A stretch of DNA of 64,000 nt from Thermohalobaculum sp039815685 (GTDB taxonomy: Bacteria > Pseudomonadota > Alphaproteobacteria > Rhodobacterales > Rhodobacteraceae). This document shows, in pieces, positions 8,409 through 16,767 of the stretch. Positions within the stretch are counted from its first letter, which is position 1; each line of letters begins with the position of its first letter. Location of the stretch: positions 1 to 64,000 of the forward strand of contig JBCBYV010000002.1 in the NCBI GenBank assembly GCA_039815685.1. Reading direction: 5' to 3'. Made by a program: the position numbers and the translations under genes. The notes under the pieces are model-generated. The model made no database searches. It saw only the letters and a list, made by a program, of their open reading frames with translations, and was not told the origin of the DNA.

Positions 8409-9393
8409 CGTCTCGCTCGACAACGTGACCAAGTCCTTCGGCGGCACCCTTGCCATCGATGATGTCACGATGACGGTTGCCGATGGCGCCTTCGTCGTTC
8501 TGCTCGGTCCGACCGGGGCGGGCAAGACGACGACGCTCAGACTGATCTCCGGGCTCGAGCGGCCGGACTGCGGAGACATCCTCATCGACGGCCGCTCGGT
8601 GATCGATGAGACCCCGGCACAGCGCAATGTCGCGATGGTCTTTCAGCAGTACTCGCTCTACCCGCACATGACGGTTCGCGACAATCTGGCCTTCCCGCTC
8701 CGGTCTCCGATCCTCAAGACGCCCGAGGATGAGGTGAAGCGGAAGGTTCAGGAGGTGGCCGAGGTCCTTCGGATCGCCCACAAGCTCGACAACAGGGCGA
8801 CGGCGCTTTCGGGCGGAGAGATGCAGCGTGTCTCGATCGGGCGCGCGTTGGTGCGCAATCCCTCGATCTATCTGATGGACGAGCCGCTCAGCTCGCTCGA
8901 CGCGAAGCTGCGCGCCGATCTGCGCGTCGAGCTCAAGCGCATCCAGGCCAGCCGGGGCGCCACGCTCCTCTACGTGACGCATGATCAGATCGAAGCGATG
9001 ACGATGGCGACGGAGGTCGGTGTCCTCGACGAGGGACGCCTCGTGCAGTTCGGAACGCCGCGCGAGATCTACGAAGACCCCGTGAGCCTCTACGTCGCAG
9101 CGCGGCTCGGGCTGCCGCGGATCAATGCCCTGCCTGCAGACATCTTCGCCGGCGCGCCGCCCGGTGCGAAGACCATCGGATTGCGCCCGGAACACATCGT
9201 TCATGGCGGGGGAAAGCCATCGCGGGTCGTGCGGGTCGAGCATCTGGGCGATCAGACTAGGCTGCATCTCGCGCTCGAGGGACACGACATCGTCACCCTC
9301 GCGGACGTGCACACGCGACTTGCCCCCGGCGACACCGTCGCCATCGAGCCCCGCAATGCGCTCTATTTCGACGCCTCTGGCGCACGGATCTGA
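8401..9393 (+). CDS. ABC transporter ATP-binding protein 2 (MalK/UgpC-like)
   Basis: 330 residues, overlapping the first ATPase by eight bases. Walker A GPTGAGKTT, Q-loop FQQYSLYPHM, signature LSGGEMQRVSIGRA, Walker B IYLMDEPLSSLD and VTHDQIEAMT are intact, and a shorter TOBE-like tail follows (LRPEHIVHGG). Both ATPases retain all catalytic motifs, so neither looks inactive. It energises import together with its partner. Confidence 0.9.
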   Translation: MADVSLDNVTKSFGGTLAIDDVTMTVADGAFVVLLGPTGAGKTTTLRLISGLERPDCGDILIDGRSVIDETPAQRNVAMVFQQYSLYPHMTVRDNLAFPLRSPILKTPEDEVKRKVQEVAEVLRIAHKLDNRATALSGGEMQRVSIGRALVRNPSIYLMDEPLSSLDAKLRADLRVELKRIQASRGATLLYVTHDQIEAMTMATEVGVLDEGRLVQFGTPREIYEDPVSLYVAARLGLPRINALPADIFAGAPPGAKTIGLRPEHIVHGGGKPSRVVRVEHLGDQTRLHLALEGHDIVTLADVHTRLAPGDTVAIEPRNALYFDASGARI

Positions 9394-9406
9394 GGAGGAC
9401 GCCCCC

Positions 9407-11044
9407 ATGAAGCAGTTCATCAACACCCGCCAGACGCTGGTGACCGAGGCGATCGACGGCACCTTGCGCACAGGCGGCGGCCGCCTCGCGCGTCTCGACG
9501 GCTACCCGCATATCAAGGTCGTGGTTCGCACCGACTGGGACAGATCCAAGGTGGCCCTCGTCTCCGGCGGCGGATCGGGTCACGAGCCGAGCCATGCGGG
9601 CTTCGTTGGGCAGGGCATGCTGACCGCGGCGGTCTGCGGCGAGGTGTTCGCCTCCCCCTCGGTCGACGCGGTGCTCGCCGGCATTCTTGCGGTGACCGGC
9701 AAGGCGGGCTGCCTCCTGATCGTCAAGAATTACACCGGCGACCGGCTGAACTTCGGCCTCGCCGCCGAGCGCGCGCGCGCGCAGGGCCTCCGCGTCGCCA
9801 TGGTGATCGTCGACGACGACGTCGCCCTACCTGACCTGCCGCAGGCGCGCGGGGTCGCCGGCACGCTCTTCGTCCACAAGATCGCGGGGGCATTGGCAGA
9901 GCAGGGTGCGGACCTCGACACCGTCGCCGAAGCTGCCGAGCGCGTGGTGAAGAGCATGGTCTCCATCGGCATGTCGCTCGACACCTGCACGATCCCCGGC
10001 TCGCCCAAGGAGGAGCGGATCGGGGCGGGCAAGGCCGAGCTCGGCCTCGGCATCCATGGCGAGCCTGGCATCGAGCAGGTCGACTTCTCCGGCGCGCGCG
10101 ACGCGATGGAAATGGTCGTCGAACGCCTTGCGCCGCATCTTTCGCCGGGCCCCCATGTGGCGCTCCTCAACAATCTCGGCGGCGCCACACCGCTCGAGAT
10201 GGCGGTGCTGGCGGAGGAACTCACGCGCTCGCGCATCGGCGAGCAGGTGCGCTGGATGATCGGCCCCGCGCCCATGATGACGTCGCTCGACATGCAGGGC
10301 TTCTCGGTCTCGCTCTTCCCCGCGACAAAGGCCGATGAAGCTGCCCTGGTGGCGCCGGTCGCCCCGGTCGCCTGGCCCGGCTGCCTCTCGGTCGGCGAGG
10401 TCGAGGTGCTCGCCCTGCCGGACGGCCTCAGCCCGATCCAGCCGATCCCCTCGAAGAACGAAGGGACCCAGGCCTTCATCGAACGCTGCTGCGCGGTGCT
10501 GATCGAGGCCGAGGCGGACCTAAACGCCCTCGACGCCAAGTCCGGTGACGGGGACACGGGCAGCACGCTCGCGACCGCCGCCCGCGCCCTCGTCGATGCG
10601 CTGGACCGGTTGCCGCTGGCCGATCACACACAGCTCTACCGGGCGGTCGGCCTCGAGCTCAGCCAGACGATGGGCGGCTCCTCCGGTGTGCTCCTCGCCA
10701 TCTTCTTCGCGGCCGCCGGCGATGCCTCCGCCAGCGGCAGCGACGGGATCGGCGCACTGAAAGCGGGGCTCGACCGGATCCAGCAGGTCGGCGGCGCAGG
10801 CCCGGGCGACCGCACGATGATCGACGCGCTCCTCCCGGCACTCGACGCCCTGCCGAACGGCCTCGCCGCCGCCGCGCACGCCGCGCGCACCGGAGCCGAT
10901 GCGACGGCAGGCATCACCCGCGCCCGGGCGGGACGGGCAAGCTATCTCGCCGAAGCGAACCTCGCCGGTCACAACGATCCGGGGGCAGAGGCCGTCGCCC
11001 GCCTCTTCGAGCAATTGTCGAGCTCACCGACTGCATCCGCCTGA
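9407..11044 (+). CDS. fused dihydroxyacetone-type kinase (DhaK-DhaL)
   Basis: 545 residues. Residues 1 to about 330 form a DhaK domain: GGGSGHEPSH near residue 52 shapes the substrate pocket and His217 in GIHGEPG matches the histidine that binds the ketose covalently. After a linker, a DhaL ATP-binding domain starts near 350 and holds GDGDTG at 380-385. This is the single-chain, ATP-using arrangement rather than the PTS-dependent DhaKLM. Start 9407 has GAGGAGG upstream that overlaps the previous stop; the longer frame from 9125 is rejected. It probably phosphorylates the imported ketose or its oxidation product: dihydroxyacetone, or an erythrulose, since related kinases act on tetruloses. Confidence 0.88.
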   Translation: MKQFINTRQTLVTEAIDGTLRTGGGRLARLDGYPHIKVVVRTDWDRSKVALVSGGGSGHEPSHAGFVGQGMLTAAVCGEVFASPSVDAVLAGILAVTGKAGCLLIVKNYTGDRLNFGLAAERARAQGLRVAMVIVDDDVALPDLPQARGVAGTLFVHKIAGALAEQGADLDTVAEAAERVVKSMVSIGMSLDTCTIPGSPKEERIGAGKAELGLGIHGEPGIEQVDFSGARDAMEMVVERLAPHLSPGPHVALLNNLGGATPLEMAVLAEELTRSRIGEQVRWMIGPAPMMTSLDMQGFSVSLFPATKADEAALVAPVAPVAWPGCLSVGEVEVLALPDGLSPIQPIPSKNEGTQAFIERCCAVLIEAEADLNALDAKSGDGDTGSTLATAARALVDALDRLPLADHTQLYRAVGLELSQTMGGSSGVLLAIFFAAAGDASASGSDGIGALKAGLDRIQQVGGAGPGDRTMIDALLPALDALPNGLAAAAHAARTGADATAGITRARAGRASYLAEANLAGHNDPGAEAVARLFEQLSSSPTASA

Positions 11045-11114
11045 TCGGAACGGCTGCGGCCTGAGGGACGGCTCGGCACGGACAGGTCGACCCGTAATCA
11101 GCGTCCATCACTGC

Positions 11115-11193
11115 GGTCATCGCCGCGCTCGACCGGGCGATCCAAGACACCGGGTTCTGGTGGTGGAAGCCGCGGTCAAGCCCGGGGATGACA
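11115..11193. repeat. intergenic palindromic repeat (GGTCATCGCC...GGGGATGACA)
   Basis: About 79 bases bounded by inverted ends, GGTCATCGCCG and CCCGGGGATGACA, with an internal CGACCGGGCGATCC. The same end motif (GTCATCsCCGGGCTTGAC) recurs at 21969-22053 and 22112-22183 and as a half copy near 22920. It lies between the converging kinase and csgH-like genes, in a 186-base gap with no gene. Confidence 0.55.
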
Positions 11194-11230
11194 GCATTGT
11201 TCGACTGGTTCTGTCAGCCCGGACGCAGTC

Positions 11231-11653
11231 CTAAAGCTCAGTGACGGTTTCTTGGCTGCCGCTGAGCTCTGCCGTGCTGATCGCGCCGTCCGAGCCGCGA
11301 AGATCGACGCGAACATGGTAGGTTGCACCCTCGCCGATATTGAGGGCGACGCGCGAAAGCACCTCCGGCGCGCCATTGCCTTCGAGCCGCACCTTTCCGC
11401 CCTGGCGCGACCGGGTGCGCCCTCCGCCGCTCTCGAACTCGGCCGTCAGCTCGAACTCGACCTCTCCGGCGACGCCGCTCGCGGCCATCGCGCGGAACTC
11501 GGTCACGCGGCCATTCTGCGCAGCCTCGATCCAGGCGACGAGCCGGCTGCGCCCTGCCTGCGCGCCGCGCGCCACGCCGGGCAGGCCGAGTGCTGCGCCG
11601 AGCGCAAGGAGCGCGCGGCGCGACAACGGAAGCTGAGATCCACGATTGGTCAT
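11231..11653 (-). CDS. csgH: CsgH-like curli-associated periplasmic protein
   Basis: 140 residues, last gene of the curli operon; its ATG overlaps the previous stop (ATGA). The N-terminus has a twin-arginine-like motif in a signal peptide (LSRRALLALGAALGL), then a spacer and a beta-rich domain from about residue 45 (VEFELTAEF ... KVRLEGNG ... YHVRVDLR), compatible with the Ig-like fold of alphaproteobacterial CsgH. CsgH proteins inhibit premature curlin polymerisation in the periplasm. Assignment rests on size, fold pattern and position rather than a diagnostic residue. Confidence 0.65.
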   Translation of the reverse strand: MTNRGSQLPLSRRALLALGAALGLPGVARGAQAGRSRLVAWIEAAQNGRVTEFRAMAASGVAGEVEFELTAEFESGGGRTRSRQGGKVRLEGNGAPEVLSRVALNIGEGATYHVRVDLRGSDGAISTAELSGSQETVTEL

Positions 11654-12171
11654 TGCTGCAAGATCACCGTTGCGGGCACGTCATCGCCGAGCCCCAGATC
11701 CTCGAACTCCTCCTGCGCCCCAGGGTTCCGCGGTGTCAGGAGGGGGTCGGTGCGCGTGCCGACCCGCCCATCCATCGCGTCGTGCGCTCCGGGCCGGATC
11801 GGCGCCCCGCAATCGACACCCAGCCGCCGGCGCGTCGCAGCGCTCACATCGGGTCCACAAAGGTCGCGGCCACCGACGCTCTGCTCGGCCTGTGTCGCAT
11901 CCCCTACCGGGCCACCGATCTCATCGATCTGGGTCTTCTCCTGCGGCGAGATCTGCTCCGCCGTGATTGAAGGCGCCGCGATGGACCGATCAGCCTCTCC
12001 GATCTGCTCCGAGGAGATGGGCGGCGCGCCCCCGGGCGAGGCGGTGCCGATTTGCGCGGGCAGATCGAGGCCCTCGCCGACCGCCATGGGCGGAACAACG
12101 AGCAGCGCCAGCATGCCGGCGACGCTCGCGCGACTCCACGATCCCGCGGAACATCGATGCATCGAGGCCAT
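11650..12171 (-). CDS. secreted protein of unknown function in the curli operon
   Basis: 173 residues with a signal peptide (VAGMLALLVVPPMAVGEG) and an acidic, low-complexity middle rich in Gln, Ile, Ser and Glu (ISPQEKTQIDEIGG). A segment with two cysteines follows (DLCGPDVSAATRRRLGVDCG, about residues 105-124), spaced to form a disulphide. It has no curlin repeats and does not look like CsgE. GGGGAGG lies 10 bases before the start. It sits between the second curlin gene and csgH with an ATGA overlap, so it is almost certainly made with the curli machinery, perhaps as an accessory or capping factor. Confidence 0.65.
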   Translation of the reverse strand: MASMHRCSAGSWSRASVAGMLALLVVPPMAVGEGLDLPAQIGTASPGGAPPISSEQIGEADRSIAAPSITAEQISPQEKTQIDEIGGPVGDATQAEQSVGGRDLCGPDVSAATRRRLGVDCGAPIRPGAHDAMDGRVGTRTDPLLTPRNPGAQEEFEDLGLGDDVPATVILQQ

Positions 12172-12191
12172 CGCTGAAATGCCTCCCCTGG

Positions 12192-12974
12192 CTAGGGTCC
12201 CGAGCGCGTCACCGTCACGGGCGGCGCGCCGCTATTCTGATTGATGACAACCGGCGCGGTCTCGGCGCCGCTCTGGAAATAGTTCACGACAAGTCCTACG
12301 CCGGTCTGGCCGACAAAGATCGCGTTGTCGTCGTTCTCCTGCACGATCGTGGTCGAGTTCAGCAGACCGTCCTGCCTGATCCCCGCGAGATTGCCGCGGC
12401 CGTGTTGATCGACGCTGACCGAGTTCCTCTCGCCGTCCTGAGAGACCAAGATCCGGTTCTCGTCCCCGAAGCCGCGCGAAAGCGCCTCCGCCGGCACCCT
12501 CTGGCGCGCGTCCACACTGTTCCCGCTGCCGAACTGCAGGATCGTCGCCTGGTTCGCGATGCCCTTGCCGCCGCTGTCCTGCATCAGCCCGGCCCGGTTC
12601 CCTAGCCCTGATTGCACGACAATCGCCGTGGCGGCGCCGCGCTGCGCAATCGCGGCGGCATGGGCATCGCCGTCCTGGATAAGCAGCGCGCGCGGGGCCG
12701 TGCTGGACGGCTCCGCCTCGGCCTCGATGATCCCGTGGTTTTCATTGCCCCGTTGCAGCACGATCGTACGGCTCGTGACATCGACCTGACCGATCGTCGA
12801 GGCAAAGCCCGGCGCGCCGCTGACCGCCGCTGCAACATCGCCGATCTGATTGATGACCGCGAGCGTGTTCGCCCGCTCGCTCTCCAGCTTCGTCTGCGCC
12901 GATGCCCCATGGTGCTGGAACGCCGCGACGAGCGCGATGCACCAGACGAGACGGAGGCTTCTTCCTTCGAGCAT
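12192..12974 (-). CDS. curlin-repeat protein (minor subunit, CsgB-like)
   Basis: 260 residues with a signal peptide ending near GASAQ. The mature part shows degenerate curlin units of the xGxxNxAxxxQ type, for example SGLGNRAGLMQ, GERNSVSVDQ, GRGNLAGIRQ and GLLNSTTIVQ, interrupted by non-repeat stretches. The repeats are less regular than in the neighbouring major curlin, and the tail is divergent (QNSGAPPVTVTRSGP), as expected for a nucleator. AGGAAGG lies just before the ATG. It is exported through CsgG and probably seeds the fibre. Confidence 0.75.
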   Translation of the reverse strand: MLEGRSLRLVWCIALVAAFQHHGASAQTKLESERANTLAVINQIGDVAAAVSGAPGFASTIGQVDVTSRTIVLQRGNENHGIIEAEAEPSSTAPRALLIQDGDAHAAAIAQRGAATAIVVQSGLGNRAGLMQDSGGKGIANQATILQFGSGNSVDARQRVPAEALSRGFGDENRILVSQDGERNSVSVDQHGRGNLAGIRQDGLLNSTTIVQENDDNAIFVGQTGVGLVVNYFQSGAETAPVVINQNSGAPPVTVTRSGP

Positions 12975-13250
12975 TGCCTGCCTTCCTCCTCAGAGCGAGC
13001 TCGACCGCGCAAAGGCGAGGCCGAGCCGGCCCGAAAGGCCGCATCGTGCGGCGGGTCCGCAGCATGTGTGGAGTCGGGCTGCGGTGGGCCTACCGGAGCG
13101 ATCCGCCCCGATGGACCTGTCTGCCATCAGGCGTCGAGCCGGACCGCCGGCCCGAGATGCCTCCGCACGGCCTGCGCGCGGAGGCGAGGCTTCAGCCGAT
13201 CGGCGCATCCACGACCCGCTCTTTCGAGCAGGTCGCAACGCCGGGCCGGC

Positions 13251-14435
13251 TTACTGCGTGACGCTCGCCTGGTTGAAGGCACCATGCTGCTGCACGTTCG
13301 CGAAGTCGAACCCGCTCTGCATGATCGACGCAGCGTTGCCCAGACCGACCTGCTCGAGGGCGGCCATGTTGCCGTCGCCGTGCTGTAGCACCTTCGCTTC
13401 GTTGAAGCTGCCATCCTGCAGGATGGTGCTCATGTTGTCGTTGCCGTACTGCTCGGTCGACGCGACGTTGTCGAAGCCGAGCTGCACGGTGAGGGCGCTG
13501 TTGCTGTTGCCTTCCTGAATGGTCAGGGCGTCGTTCGCCGCGCCGAGCTGGAAGGTCTCCTCATTGTTGTCGTTGCCGACCTGCACGGTCTTGGCGTCGT
13601 TGAACCCGCCGAGCTGCGTGATCCGCGAGCCGTTGTTGTCGCCGCCGGACTGATCGGCCGACGCCCGGTTGAAGTCGCCTTCCTGGACGATCGACGCATC
13701 GTGGAAGTCGCCGTCCTGGTCGATCCGACCGCTGTTGTCGTCGCCGAACTGCACGACCAGCGCAGCGTTCCGCAGCGCAATGCCACCCGGACCGTCGAAC
13801 TGGTTGATGTCACCGACGTTGCCTTCGCCCTTCTGATCGATCTCGGCGACGTTCTTGACGGCACGCGACAGGTCACCCTTCGGGAACTGCTTGCCCGAGC
13901 CGTCGTTGCCCTGCTGGATGTCGGCCTCGTTCGCCTCGAAGTTGAAGGCGCCGGTGTTGACCTGGTTGATCTTGGCTTCGTTGTCGTCGCCGTAGGTCGT
14001 GATCACCGCATAGTCGCCGACATTCGCCTTGCCGAACGCGGCCTGATCGACCTCGGCATCGTTGCGGTCGCCGCGCTGCACGACATCGGCAACGGCGCCG
14101 GAGCCGGCCTCATCCTGGTCGATATCGACCTCGTTCTTCAGACCGAGCTGATCCACCCAGGCGTTCTGACCGTGCTTCTCGGCGGTCTTCTCGGTCCGGA
14201 CCTTGGCCTTCGTCGGGTCCATGCGCTTCGGCTTCATCGGATCGTCGGAATGCGCGCCGTTCGGATGCTCAGGCGCCCGCGGATGTCCCGAATAGGCGAG
14301 ATCGTCCCAAGCCTGATGGATCGTGTGGTTCGTCGAGGTGCCGCCGATCGACAGCTGATCCATGCTGATATCGTTCGCGTATGCAGCGGTGGTCAACAGC
14401 GCTGACGCAGAGACGCCAATAAGAAGACGCTTCAT
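13251..14435 (-). CDS. curlin major subunit (CsgA-like amyloid protein)
   Basis: 394 residues with signal peptide MKRLLIGVSASALLTTAAYA. Residues about 40-85 are hydrophilic and charged (HPRAPEHPNGAHSDDPMKPK). Imperfect curlin units follow, and from about residue 220 to the end comes an unbroken array of about 15 eleven-residue units of the pattern xGxxNxAxxxQ (GDFNRASADQ, GFNDAKTVQ, GNSNSALTVQ, GNDNMSTILQ). The regular Asn and Gln ladders are the amyloid core signature of CsgA, which has five 22-residue repeats; this protein is much longer. It should polymerise outside the cell into adhesive fibres. AAAAGGA precedes the ATG. Confidence 0.87.
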   Translation of the reverse strand: MKRLLIGVSASALLTTAAYANDISMDQLSIGGTSTNHTIHQAWDDLAYSGHPRAPEHPNGAHSDDPMKPKRMDPTKAKVRTEKTAEKHGQNAWVDQLGLKNEVDIDQDEAGSGAVADVVQRGDRNDAEVDQAAFGKANVGDYAVITTYGDDNEAKINQVNTGAFNFEANEADIQQGNDGSGKQFPKGDLSRAVKNVAEIDQKGEGNVGDINQFDGPGGIALRNAALVVQFGDDNSGRIDQDGDFHDASIVQEGDFNRASADQSGGDNNGSRITQLGGFNDAKTVQVGNDNNEETFQLGAANDALTIQEGNSNSALTVQLGFDNVASTEQYGNDNMSTILQDGSFNEAKVLQHGDGNMAALEQVGLGNAASIMQSGFDFANVQQHGAFNQASVTQ

Positions 14436-14584
14436 AATTTAGTCCTTTTCTTGCCAACACTTGTGGCTGTTGCTACTTGGTTGGCATCGCACTGCGCGAT
14501 ACCGGCGGCCGGACACAGGGGGAGGTTCCAAGTCGCTCTGCGTCCGGTCGTCACCCAAGGATGCTCTCCCCGGGCTACCCACGG

Positions 14585-16165
14585 TCATGCCCCTGAGGCT
14601 CTGTCCGTGAATTCCTGTGCGTCGCGCTCTACGTCGCCTTGCGGCACATTCGGTGCGGCAGGCTGCGTGGGCGCGGCGGTACTCGGTGAGGGTCCAGCCC
14701 CCGGTGCATCGTTCGGATCGCCCGTCAGCCCGGAGCTTGCGAGGTTGCGCACGACGGCGCGCGGTCCGGCGACATTCCTGCCGGGCGTCGGGCTCGGCGC
14801 AGGCTTGGGCGATGCCTCCGACTGCGGTGTCGCGACCGCGACCTGCTGCTTTGCGGCGGGCGCGGCCTCTTCCCGTGCCACAGCCGTTGCGTCAGCTTTG
14901 GGGGCCTGCCGGACAACGGCGGCCTTCTGAGTGGCAGGCTTCGTCTTCCGGCGCACCTTCCGGCGCTTCTTGCGCTTGCGCTTCACCTCGTCGTCGAAGA
15001 CCGGGCGTTTGCCTTCCCAGCGAAACTCTCCGAGCTCACCCTCGCCGGTCGCGGGCTCGCTGTAGGACTTGGCCGCAACCCTCGTCGGTTCAGCCGCAGG
15101 CTGCCGCTCGCTGCGCACAGCTCCGGCCGACCTTGCACCGCCTTCCGCCCTCGCGGTGCGCGGCGCAGTCTTCGCCGTTGCGGGGGCGGCGCCGGGGGTG
15201 GCCCTGGGGGTCGCCTCTGTCGCGGCGGCGCGAGGCGTCCTCGCCGTCTCCGCGCTCTGCCGTGCAACCTTCGTCTCGGGCCTGGGCTCGGTTGCCGGCA
15301 CCGTGCCGCGCTCCTCCGCCAGATACGCGGTCACCAGTGCCTTTGCCGCGTTCCGATCCGCGAAGTCCCAGAGCCCTGTGCGCGAGCCCTCGATGATCAG
15401 ACCATAGACTGCCTTCTCGATCGTGCGGCGGAGCGCCATCGTTCCCGGCTCGTTGTTCGTGACGCCCGCCTCGACCTCCAGCAGTTTGTCGAAGCTTACG
15501 AAACGGAACGTCCCGCCCGAGACGGCGACCGAGGCCAGCGTCTTCGACGTCGTGACATTCGCCAGAACCTCGCCCGTCTTCACGCTGACGGCGCGCAGGT
15601 TCACCGTCACGGTGTTCTGGCGGTACTCGACATCGCCGCCGATCCCGAGGAAACGGGCGCCGACCCCGCCGGTCAGCGTGTTGGTATCGAAACCCACGAT
15701 GCCGCCCTGCAGGATGATCCCGGCAAAGAGAAGCGGTGGCAGCGCCTGCGGGTTCACCTGCCGCTCGCCGAGATAGCGGAGCCGCATGTCCTGGATGATC
15801 TGCCGCTCCTTCAGCAGGGCATCGAGCCCGTTGCGCTCCAGGATCGTGAACCACTGCCCGTTGCCGGCATCCCGCAGCGCCTTGGTAAGGAGGGAGGCAC
15901 CTCCCTGGCTCACCGCGCGCGAGAGTGTCTGCACGTTCTCCTGTGGCTTGAACTGCCCGGTCTCGTCCGGGAAGTCATAGACGGCGACCGGGATGCGTGC
16001 CTGCGGTGGCGGCAGCGTCTGCAACGCCGTCTGCGTGACCGTGACCGGTACGATCTCCGGCTCGCGATAGGTTCCGGGCGGCGGCGGGGCGACACATCCG
16101 GCAAGGACGGTGGCGGCCACGAAAAGCGCCGTGCCGCGCGGGACATTCAAACCAATTACAGACAC
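14585..16165 (-). CDS. csgG: CsgG/HfaB-type curli secretion channel lipoprotein with long C-terminal tail
   Basis: 526 residues starting with GTG behind AGGAGACGGAG. Lipobox VLAGC puts the lipidated cysteine at residue 24. Residues about 55-300 are the CsgG domain: IPVAVYDFPDETGQFKP, the WFTILERNGLDALLKERQII segment, and the transmembrane hairpin region around YRQNTVTVNLRAVSVKTGEVL. The outer-membrane oligomeric pore exports curlins. Residues about 300-526 are an extra Pro/Ala/Thr- and Lys/Arg-rich tail with a basic patch (VKRKRKKRRKVRRKTK), roughly doubling the E. coli CsgG length (277 aa). The role of the tail is unknown. Confidence 0.85.
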   Translation of the reverse strand: MSVIGLNVPRGTALFVAATVLAGCVAPPPPGTYREPEIVPVTVTQTALQTLPPPQARIPVAVYDFPDETGQFKPQENVQTLSRAVSQGGASLLTKALRDAGNGQWFTILERNGLDALLKERQIIQDMRLRYLGERQVNPQALPPLLFAGIILQGGIVGFDTNTLTGGVGARFLGIGGDVEYRQNTVTVNLRAVSVKTGEVLANVTTSKTLASVAVSGGTFRFVSFDKLLEVEAGVTNNEPGTMALRRTIEKAVYGLIIEGSRTGLWDFADRNAAKALVTAYLAEERGTVPATEPRPETKVARQSAETARTPRAAATEATPRATPGAAPATAKTAPRTARAEGGARSAGAVRSERQPAAEPTRVAAKSYSEPATGEGELGEFRWEGKRPVFDDEVKRKRKKRRKVRRKTKPATQKAAVVRQAPKADATAVAREEAAPAAKQQVAVATPQSEASPKPAPSPTPGRNVAGPRAVVRNLASSGLTGDPNDAPGAGPSPSTAAPTQPAAPNVPQGDVERDAQEFTDRASGA

Positions 16166-16221
16166 TACTCCGTCTCCTGGCAGAGGCGGCGCCGCCGGTT
16201 TCCCGGCATTGCCGGAGCACG

Positions 16222-16665
16222 CTACTGGGTGGGTGCCGAGAGGAACCCGGGCACTTCGATGGTCGTCACGCCACCGGTCGTCTGATCCTCAATCGATACG
16301 ATCACGCTTCCGTCAAGCAATGTATCGAATGAGATTCGCGTATCGTCGAATGCGAATTCTCCACTCGGTTCGGCGTCCTCACCAAATATCGCATCCGTAA
16401 TATCCGAAGATAGGCGGGACAGAATTCTGCTTTCCAGCTGGCGGACGAAAAGGTCAGCTTGCGAAGTATTCGCATCGAAGGAGGTAGTCGTATCCTGTGG
16501 CGGATCAGGCCGATCAATCTCGGCGATTGAAAGCAAATGACTCGAGTTGAAGGGTGGGCCGCCGAAGGATGGATTCCTGAACTGATGGACCAACTCTTGC
16601 GCCAATGCCTGGCTCGATAGGAGCCCTACAGCGGCACTCAAGCCCATAATCATCAAACGATCCAT
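16222..16665 (-). CDS. csgF: CsgF-like curli assembly factor
   Basis: 147 residues with a signal peptide (MDRLMIMGLSAAVGLLSSQALA). The mature start QELVHQFRNPSFGGPPFNSS is the conserved CsgF N-terminal segment, which inserts in the CsgG pore. A polar helix (SQADLFVRQLESRILSRL) and a C-terminal beta region follow. GGGGAG lies six bases before the ATG. As first gene of the minus-strand operon it receives the promoter region that holds the CtrA-type box. CsgF couples secretion to nucleation at the surface. Confidence 0.85.
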   Translation of the reverse strand: MDRLMIMGLSAAVGLLSSQALAQELVHQFRNPSFGGPPFNSSHLLSIAEIDRPDPPQDTTTSFDANTSQADLFVRQLESRILSRLSSDITDAIFGEDAEPSGEFAFDDTRISFDTLLDGSVIVSIEDQTTGGVTTIEVPGFLSAPTQ

Positions 16666-16752
16666 AAATTACTCCCCACCAACACTGCAGAACGCAACAC
16701 CCACGTCACATGCACAAAACTTCAGCGCATCTGACCGGTGCGCAAGTGAAAA

Positions 16753-16767
16753 TTAACCAAGCGTTAA
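16753..16767. promoter_or_regulatory. candidate CtrA binding site upstream of csgF
   Basis: TTAACCAAGCGTTAA fits the alphaproteobacterial CtrA full-site TTAA-N7-TTAA exactly on both strands, 87 bases before the csgF start. Two TTAA words at exact spacing are rare in sequence this GC-rich. CtrA commonly controls cell-cycle, motility and surface-structure genes, so curli expression may be under CtrA. Binding is inferred. Confidence 0.5.

Noticed and set aside
13251..13780. Regular repeats in DNA, considered as a CRISPR or minisatellite
   Set aside because: The 33-base periodicity encodes the 11-residue curlin units in one frame and the units diverge at the DNA level.
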